NCBI GenBank assembly: GCA_905198475.1
Contig: CAJKCQ010000079.1
Span: 1-8,878, forward strand
Source: an uncultured Sutterella sp.
Lineage (GTDB): Bacteria; Pseudomonadota; Gammaproteobacteria; Burkholderiales; Burkholderiaceae_F
Reading direction: 5' to 3'
DNA: 8,878 nt
Part shown: piece by piece, positions 4,569 to 8,878 of the stretch
Numbering within the stretch: the stretch's first letter is position 1
How the letters are laid out: each line of letters begins with the position of its first letter
Translations under genes and position numbers: made by a program
Notes under the pieces: model-generated
What the model saw: the letters and a program-made list of their open reading frames with translations, nothing else
The model's database searches: none
Told to the model about the DNA's origin: nothing

Positions 4569-6095
4569 GTGTCCTGGATCTCCCAACTCAAGACGAGCCG
4601 TCCGAGCCTTTTCTGGCGGACCTTCCTGCTCCTGTGCTGCCTGCTCTTCTTCTCCGTGATCGGGTGGCTGCAGAGCTTCCGTGTGCTCTCCGAACTCCCC
4701 TATTCGCAGGGCGTGGCGCAGCACATCGTCTCGACCGTGAACCTCACGAAGTACGCCCTTGTGACGGCCGATCCCCTCTACCGCATCGACCTGCTCAAGA
4801 CGCTCGCCGCGCGCGAAGGGGTGCTCATTTCGCCGCGCGACCCGACGGACCGGGTGACGCGCATCTCGAGCGAAGGCTTCAACGGGCTGATCGACCAGCT
4901 CGTGAAGACCTCGCTCGGCCCCGACACGATCCTCGCGACGCGGGTGAACGGCAACAACGGGCTCTGGGTCACCTTCGACATCGACGGCGACCAGTACTGG
5001 CTGCAGACGAAGGACGACGTGCTCGACCCCCCGTACGGCACGAACTGGCTCTGGTGGGCGCTCGCCGCGGGCATCGCCTCGCTCTTTGGCGCGACGCTGC
5101 TTGCGCGCCACGTCGCGCAGCCCCTCGCGCGCCTCTCGGCCTGCGCGCGCATGGTGAGCCACGGGCAGCGCCCGGAGCGGCTCCCCGAGGATGCCTCCAC
5201 GGCCGAAATCCAGGCCGTCAACGTGAGCTTCAACCACATGGTCGACGACCTCGCGCACATGGAGGCCGACCGCGAACTCCTGCTCGCGGGCGTCTCGCAC
5301 GACCTCAGGACGCCGATCACGCGCCTGCGCCTCGAAGTTGAGCTCGCCGACCTCCCCGACGACTCGCGCCAGGCGATGGTGAGCGACCTCGAGCAGATGG
5401 AGAACATCGTCAACCAGTTCCTCGCCTACGCGCGCCGCACGAACGAGGATCAGGTGATGGTGAATTTCGGCGAGGCCGTTTCGGCGGCGCTCGCCAACGC
5501 CCGCGTCGAGACCGATCCGGGCGTGGAGCTCAAGACGAATCTGATCCCCGACATCTTCGTGATGGCGCACCCGCTTGAGCTCTCGCGCGCCGTGCAGAAC
5601 CTGATCGTCAACGCGCAGCGCTACGGCAAGAGCGACGACGGCGTGCTGCGGCTCTCGATGTCGATCACCCAGAGCGCGGACGGCCGCACGGCGACGCTCG
5701 CCGTGGCCGACCAGGGGCCGGGGCTACCGGAAAGTCAGCGCGCCCGCGTGATGCGCCCCTTCGAGCGCGGCGAATCGGCGCGCTCGGGCGTCACGGGATC
5801 CGGACTCGGCCTCGCGATCGTGGACCGCATCGTGCGCCGCTCCGGAGGCTCGGTGGAGTTGAGCGACGCCGAACCACACGGACTGCTCGTAAAGGTGATC
5901 TTCCCCATCCTGCAGCCCTCGGCCCTCAAGAAGGCGCTCAAGGAGCAGGACAAGGCCGCGCAGAAGCTCGCCCGCGAAGAGGACGAGAAGGCGAAGAGCG
6001 CCGAGGAGGTGAAGCGCCCGCAGCCGACGAACGGCGTGGAGGCGGGCCGCGACGGCATGGGCGGCATGAACGGCGTGGACGGGCCGCTCCATTGA
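4569..6095 (+). CDS. envZ: EnvZ-type sensor histidine kinase with a charged C-terminal extension
   Basis: This 508-residue inner-membrane kinase should phosphorylate and dephosphorylate OmpR. In order: a short cytoplasmic N-terminus, TM1 (about 15-33, LFWRTFLLLCCLLFF), a periplasmic domain of about 120 residues, TM2 (about 159-178), and a HAMP linker (about 179-230). The dimerisation/phosphotransfer helix LLLAGVSHDLRTPITRLRL carries His244. The ATPase domain has an N box with Asn348 (NLIVNAQ), a G1 box with Asp381 (DQGPGL) and a G2 box at 410-415 (GSGLGL). The domain ends near FPIL (445). Residues 449-508 are extra: a Lys/Glu/Ala-rich, helical segment followed by a Gly/Met-rich tail, absent from the 450-residue Escherichia coli EnvZ. 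The start is GTG. The only strong Shine-Dalgarno-like sequence, GAGGAG (4540-4545), is 23 bases away and no closer in-frame start exists, so initiation looks inefficient. Confidence 0.9.
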   Translation: MSWISQLKTSRPSLFWRTFLLLCCLLFFSVIGWLQSFRVLSELPYSQGVAQHIVSTVNLTKYALVTADPLYRIDLLKTLAAREGVLISPRDPTDRVTRISSEGFNGLIDQLVKTSLGPDTILATRVNGNNGLWVTFDIDGDQYWLQTKDDVLDPPYGTNWLWWALAAGIASLFGATLLARHVAQPLARLSACARMVSHGQRPERLPEDASTAEIQAVNVSFNHMVDDLAHMEADRELLLAGVSHDLRTPITRLRLEVELADLPDDSRQAMVSDLEQMENIVNQFLAYARRTNEDQVMVNFGEAVSAALANARVETDPGVELKTNLIPDIFVMAHPLELSRAVQNLIVNAQRYGKSDDGVLRLSMSITQSADGRTATLAVADQGPGLPESQRARVMRPFERGESARSGVTGSGLGLAIVDRIVRRSGGSVELSDAEPHGLLVKVIFPILQPSALKKALKEQDKAAQKLAREEDEKAKSAEEVKRPQPTNGVEAGRDGMGGMNGVDGPLH

Positions 6096-6242
6096 CGGAG
6101 CGCCCCGGGAACGCTTCTCCGGAGGAATGGAGAAAGCAAGGAGCTGCGGAAGGCCTTCAAGCCCGCGGCCGGCTTCCAGCAGCTGATCGCTTTTTTCTGG
6201 GGGACGGCGCCGGAGGGGGGCGCCTGTGGGAGTTCAAGAGTC

Positions 6243-6515
6243 TCAGAACCCGCCCGCAAGGAGCGCGAGCACGCCGCCGCGCTTGTGCGCCGCACGGCCG
6301 GAGGCGGCGGAGGCCGTCGGACGGACCGAGCGGTTCGAGTGCGAGCGCAGCGCCGGAGTGCGCTGCGCGCCCGCGCCGGCCTTCTTCACGATGACCGAGC
6401 CGTCGGGGGCGATGGAGAAGTCCACGCTCGAATTGCCTTCGGCAAGACCGAGATAATCGCGGATTTCCTTGGGGATGGTGACCTGACCCTTGATGGTGAG
6501 ACGATGCGTCGTCAT
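6243..6515 (-). CDS. AbrB/MazE/SpoVT-type DNA-binding protein without a visible toxin partner
   Basis: This is a 90-residue protein. Residues 3-46 form a swapped-hairpin AbrB domain: THRLTIKGQVTIPKEIRDYLGL is the diagnostic first half, and SVDFSIAPDGSVIVKKA the second. Such proteins bind DNA as dimers and act as transition-state regulators or toxin-antitoxin antitoxins. The C-terminal half (about 47-90) is Ala/Ser/Arg-rich with no recognised fold and ends VLALLAGGF. An AGGAG site 6 bases before the ATG supports the start. In toxin-antitoxin operons a PIN-domain or MazF-like toxin normally follows within a few bases. Here 147 bp of noncoding DNA follows and then the end of the convergent envZ, so it is an orphan. 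About 175 bp upstream begins a region with strong RNA-folding potential. Confidence 0.82.
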   Translation of the reverse strand: MTTHRLTIKGQVTIPKEIRDYLGLAEGNSSVDFSIAPDGSVIVKKAGAGAQRTPALRSHSNRSVRPTASAASGRAAHKRGGVLALLAGGF

Positions 6516-6674
6516 TTTGCTTCTCCTCTTTAGCCGTCTTCAGGCCCCTTGCCTGGGCGCGGCAATTCGGAAAGAAATCCCGCCCGGAGCATTCACGCGC
6601 CGTCCTTCTTGTGGCACGCAGCGGGCGCTCCGACCCTCGCTCGCCGTCAGCCGGGACGCGCATCCGCTTTCAAA

Positions 6675-6803
6675 GAGTGAGAAAAGCAGAAAGCCTCCCG
6701 GCGACGAAAACATCACGGAGAGGCTTACACCCTCGCTTGCTTTTGCCCACTCGCATCCCCCGCAGGGATGCTGTAGACCGCATTGGCACTTGTCGCCGGG
6801 AGG
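6675..6803 (-). other. Candidate structured leader or small RNA upstream of the AbrB-type gene
   Basis: On the minus strand CCTCCCGGCGAC (6803-6792) is perfectly complementary to GTCGCCGGGAGG (6705-6694), a 12-bp stem enclosing 86 bases. Inside lie a perfect 7-bp hairpin, GCATCCC/GGGATGC (6753-6771, loop of 5), flanked by TGCC and GGCA that can pair, and a smaller GAGG/CCTC hairpin. The same 3' arm can instead pair locally: AAGCCTC (6726-6720) with GAGGCTT (6697-6691), followed by the U-rich TCTGCTTTTCTC. The two pairings exclude each other, as in attenuators and riboswitches. The AbrB-type start is about 160 bases further on. No known RNA family was recognised, and transcription is not shown. 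Confidence 0.33.
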
Positions 6804-6881
6804 GACCCGGCATCGTGCACTCCACCTTGCCCGAGTCAGCAGGTTGGCGTGAGACGTCCGCGACGTCGTCACTTCGTGATG

Positions 6882-6948
6882 CTTGGTAAGGGTGAACCTT
6901 ATTCCTGAATCCGGCGCAATGCAAAGGTTTGCAGGGTTCGATACCAAG
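6882..6948. other. Nested inverted repeats, possible second folded element
   Basis: CTTGGTA (6882-6888) pairs with TACCAAG (6942-6948), and within it AACCTT (6895-6900) pairs with AAGGTT (6924-6929). An alternative local hairpin is TAAGG/CCTTA (6887-6901). The stems are short, so this is weaker evidence than the 6694-6803 pairing. Confidence 0.25.
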
Positions 6949-7076
6949 GTCGCGCTAAGGAAGTGTGCCTAATACTGAATGACCAGAAGGCTCGAACCGC
7001 CCTGTTTTCAAGGTTTTTGCGGATGTTCGGGGGGCCCGGGGACCGTTTTGGAGGAGGGAATTCGGGTAATTGCCCC

Positions 7077-7124
7077 CTCACGGGCGGTGAGCACGAACGG
7101 CCGGATCCGTATATCCTGACAGGA
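7077..7124 (+). promoter_or_regulatory. Possible promoter and operator region of the transporter gene
   Basis: A -10-like TATATC (7110-7115) lies 17 bases after GTGAGC (7087-7092), a poor -35. An inverted repeat CTCAC-GGGCG-GTGAG (7077-7091) covers the -35 position, and a perfect TCCTG-A-CAGGA palindrome (7114-7124) overlaps the -10 box. That layout would suit an activator site upstream and a repressor site on the promoter. No specific regulator is assigned. Confidence 0.3.
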
Positions 7125-7172
7125 CCGTAAAGGCAATTTCTTCAATTTGACTTTCATCAAGGAGCGACACCC

Positions 7173-8708
7173 ATGCCACTCCAAACCTCATCGGTCTCGG
7201 TTGATGCGGTCTCCAACTCGACCAAGGTCTGGGCCTTCATCCTCGGACCCGTCCTCGCCGTGGCCGTCTACTTTCTGCTGCCCGACCAGTTCGTGAGCAC
7301 CACGGGCGACGTCGTGCAGTTCGGGCACGCCGGCAAGGCCTGCGCCAGCGTGACCACCCTGATGGCCGTCTGGTGGTTCACCGAGGCGTTGCCGATCGCC
7401 GTGACGGCGCTCATCCCGATCATCCTCTTCCCGCTCCTCGGAGTCGCGACGCCGGTGAACACCATGCGCCACTACGCCTCCGGGACGATCTTCCTCTTCC
7501 TCGGCGGCTTCCTGATCGCCGCGGCGATCCATCGCTGGCACCTTGACCGGCGCATCGCCCTCGTGACGATCCGGCTCTTCGGCACGAAGCCCAACCAGAT
7601 GATCTTCGGCCTCATGATCTCCACGGCCTTCCTCTCGGCCTGGGTGTCGAACTCCGCCACGGCGGCGATGATGGTGCCGATCGCGGTCGCCGTGATGGGC
7701 GTGATCCGCTCCGCGCAGACCTCGCCCGAGATCACCAAGGACGAGAAGAACTTCTCGATCTGCGTGCTCCTGTGCATCGCCTACGCCGCCTCGATCGGCG
7801 GCCTCGCGACGCTCGTGGGCTCGCCCCCGAACGGCATCTTCGCGCGCTTCGTCGAAGATACCTACCACGTGCAGGTTTCGTTCCTCGGCTGGATGAAGGT
7901 GGCGCTGCCGATGACGCTGCTCCTTCTGCCCGCGATCTACATCCTCCTCACGAAGTTCCTCTTCCCGGTGAACCTCAAGGGCATTCCGGGCGGGCGCGAA
8001 TGGGTGAGGAACGAGCTCGAGAAGCTCGGGCCCCTGTCGCGCGGCGAGCGCATCGTGCTCGTGGTCTTCGTGCTGGCGGCCGCAGCCTGGATGTTCGGGC
8101 CGCTGCTGCGCGGCATTGAGATCGCCGGCACCTATCCCTTGAAGCCCCTGAGTGAAGAGCTCATCGCGATGACCGCGGGCGTGCTCCTCTTCATCATCCC
8201 GGTGGACGCCAAGCGCGGCATCCACGCGCTCGACTGGAACAGCGCCAAGGACGTCGTCGCCTGGGACGTGCTGCTCCTCTTCGGCGGCGGCCTCTCGATG
8301 GCCGCGGCAATCCAGAGCACGGGCGTCGCCGCCCTGATCGGCGCACAGGCGAAGGTCTTCGAAGGCGTCAATGAGATCGTCATGATGACGGGCATCTCGA
8401 CCATCATCACCTTCGCGTCGGAAGTGACCTCGAACACGGCGCTCGCCGCGACGATGATGCCGGTGATCGCCGCTGCGGCGGAGAGCCTCCACATCAACCC
8501 CGAGGCGCCACTCTTCGCGACCGTCTTCGCCGCATCCTGCGCCTTCATGATGCCCGTGGGCACGCCCCCGAACGCAATCGTCTTCGGCACGGGGCGCCTG
8601 AAGATCGGCGACATGGTGAAGGCGGGCATCTGGCTCAACTTCATCGCGATCTTCCTCGGAGTCGTCTGCTCCCTCGTCCTCGGCCACGGCCTCATCCCGA
8701 CGTCGTAG
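7173..8708 (+). CDS. DASS (SLC13/CitT) family sodium- or anion-coupled dicarboxylate transporter
   Basis: This 511-residue inner-membrane protein has about a dozen hydrophobic segments starting near residue 18, the usual length and layout of the divalent anion:sodium symporter family, which imports succinate, malate, fumarate, tartrate or citrate. The two pseudo-symmetric halves show their signatures. The first half has SNS (159-161, in WVSNSATAAMM) and GSPPN (216-220). The second has SNT (420-422, in TSNTALAATMMPV) and GTPPN (463-467, in GTPPNAIVFGTG). In structurally known members the SNT motifs and neighbouring loops hold sodium ions and the carboxylates; here the first SNT is SNS. Exact substrate, and whether it is a symporter or an exchanger, cannot be read from sequence. 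AGGAG (7160-7164) 8 bases before the ATG supports the start. It is a single-gene unit with a strong terminator. Confidence 0.9.
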   Translation: MPLQTSSVSVDAVSNSTKVWAFILGPVLAVAVYFLLPDQFVSTTGDVVQFGHAGKACASVTTLMAVWWFTEALPIAVTALIPIILFPLLGVATPVNTMRHYASGTIFLFLGGFLIAAAIHRWHLDRRIALVTIRLFGTKPNQMIFGLMISTAFLSAWVSNSATAAMMVPIAVAVMGVIRSAQTSPEITKDEKNFSICVLLCIAYAASIGGLATLVGSPPNGIFARFVEDTYHVQVSFLGWMKVALPMTLLLLPAIYILLTKFLFPVNLKGIPGGREWVRNELEKLGPLSRGERIVLVVFVLAAAAWMFGPLLRGIEIAGTYPLKPLSEELIAMTAGVLLFIIPVDAKRGIHALDWNSAKDVVAWDVLLLFGGGLSMAAAIQSTGVAALIGAQAKVFEGVNEIVMMTGISTIITFASEVTSNTALAATMMPVIAAAAESLHINPEAPLFATVFAASCAFMMPVGTPPNAIVFGTGRLKIGDMVKAGIWLNFIAIFLGVVCSLVLGHGLIPTS

Positions 8709-8734
8709 TCCCGAAAGAAGGACGCACTCAACGC

Positions 8735-8785
8735 AAAGGCCGGTCTGATTTCCTCAGGCCGACCTTTCTTTTTTTCGTTTTTTTT
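8735..8785 (+). terminator. Strong intrinsic terminator of the transporter gene
   Basis: AAAGGCCGGTCTG (8735-8747) pairs with CAGGCCGACCTTT (8755-8767) with a single mismatch around a 7-base loop. Two T runs follow (8769-8775 and 8778-8785). It begins 26 bases after the stop codon. The remaining 93 bases of the window show nothing I can assign. Confidence 0.88.
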
Positions 8786-8878
8786 CCGTTGGGAGTCCAA
8801 GCTCCGGTTCAGCCGATTTCTAACGTGAATTTCTCTCAGACGGGTATCCCGCCCCAAAGAAAAATTAGTAGATCCTCC

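Larger units (their letters stand above)
6516..7172. other. 657-bp intergenic region between the AbrB-type gene and the transporter
   Basis: I see no convincing protein gene. The short open frames here lack ribosome binding sites and recognisable domains. The stretch from about 6660 to 7020 is less GC-rich than the flanking genes and contains several inverted repeats: 6694-6803, 6753-6771, 6853-6867 (GACGTC, CGC, GACGTC), 6882-6948, and a looser pairing of CGAACCGC with GCGG-ATG-TTCG around 6993-7029. The right end (7077-7172) carries possible transporter control signals. I looked for tRNA, tmRNA, RNase P RNA and common riboswitch signatures on both strands and recognised none. Confidence 0.5.

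Noticed and set aside
4500..5570. A 356-codon minus-strand frame opposite envZ, and an overlapping 279-codon plus-strand frame from 4502
   Set aside because: Both overlap the well-supported envZ and have repetitive Arg/His/Ala-rich translations without domains.
6127..6183. GGAGGA directly before an ATG, an 18-codon frame after envZ
   Set aside because: The purine-rich site touches the ATG with no spacer, and the peptide is low-complexity. Probably chance.
6191..6224. A T run (6191-6196) next to GGCGCC repeats (6206-6211, 6219-6224), considered as a terminator for envZ or the AbrB-type gene
   Set aside because: For the plus strand the stem lies after the T run, and on the minus strand the stem is followed by A residues. 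Neither has terminator geometry.
6540..6947. A 135-codon minus-strand frame containing a CQCG...CGGC pattern, considered as a zinc-ribbon or TnpB remnant
   Set aside because: The cysteine spacing does not fit a known ribbon, there is no Shine-Dalgarno, and the same bases form the strong inverted repeats, so noncoding structure explains them better.
6921..6950. GGTTCGATACC-like sequence, considered as the T arm of a tRNA
   Set aside because: No matching acceptor stem, anticodon arm or D arm could be built around it on either strand.
7147..7152. TTGACT upstream of the transporter, considered as a -35 box
   Set aside because: The corresponding -10 position falls at the ribosome binding site and start codon and shows no TATAAT-like sequence.
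7188..8687. A 499-codon open frame on the minus strand opposite the transporter
   Set aside because: It consists largely of His, Asp, Glu, Arg and Gly, the reverse-frame image of a hydrophobic membrane protein in GC-rich DNA. The plus-strand frame has family motifs, a binding site and a terminator.

Overview
The window is about 8.9 kb of GC-rich DNA with strong G/C preference at third codon positions. The gene set and order (tsaB-rimI followed by a probable uracil-DNA glycosylase gene, an OmpR/EnvZ pair, a DASS-type dicarboxylate transporter) suggest a betaproteobacterium, most likely Burkholderiales and perhaps a gut-associated Sutterellaceae-like lineage. The lineage is inferred from gene content and protein style, not from a database match.

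Layout. Positions 1-1367 (minus strand) hold a compact operon: tsaB (tRNA t6A synthesis), rimI (protein N-terminal acetyltransferase; 4-bp ATGA overlap with tsaB), then the first 53 codons of a probable family-4 uracil-DNA glycosylase, which runs off the left edge. Diverging from tsaB is a TetR-family regulator (1601-2281). It is followed 17 bp downstream by what looks like the wreck of a gene: a 53-codon N-terminal piece of a BadF/HgdC-type acyl-CoA dehydratase activase ATPase, then about 170 bp that stays open with coding-like base composition in another frame. A minus-strand terminator separates this from a small exported protein of unknown function (2698-3198, minus).

Positions 3199-3669 are a divergent intergenic region with strong hairpins. 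Then come ompR (3670-4392) and envZ (4569-6095), a response regulator and sensor kinase pair for envelope or osmotic signalling. They are not overlapping or tightly packed: 176 bp with three successive inverted repeats separate them, and the last looks like an intrinsic terminator. On the minus strand, 6243-6515 encodes an AbrB/SpoVT-type DNA-binding protein with no visible toxin partner. The 657-bp gap at 6516-7172 has no convincing gene but contains clear long-range complementarity, including a possible structured leader for the AbrB gene. The window ends with a 511-residue sodium/dicarboxylate-type transporter (7173-8708) and its strong terminator.

Housekeeping (tsaB, rimI), envelope signalling (ompR, envZ) and carboxylate uptake make this mostly an ordinary chromosomal segment. 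The less ordinary parts are noncoding: the ompR-envZ spacer, the folded region upstream of the AbrB gene, and the gene remnant after the TetR regulator. I found no CRISPR array, tRNA, rRNA, complete insertion sequence or recognisable defence system.
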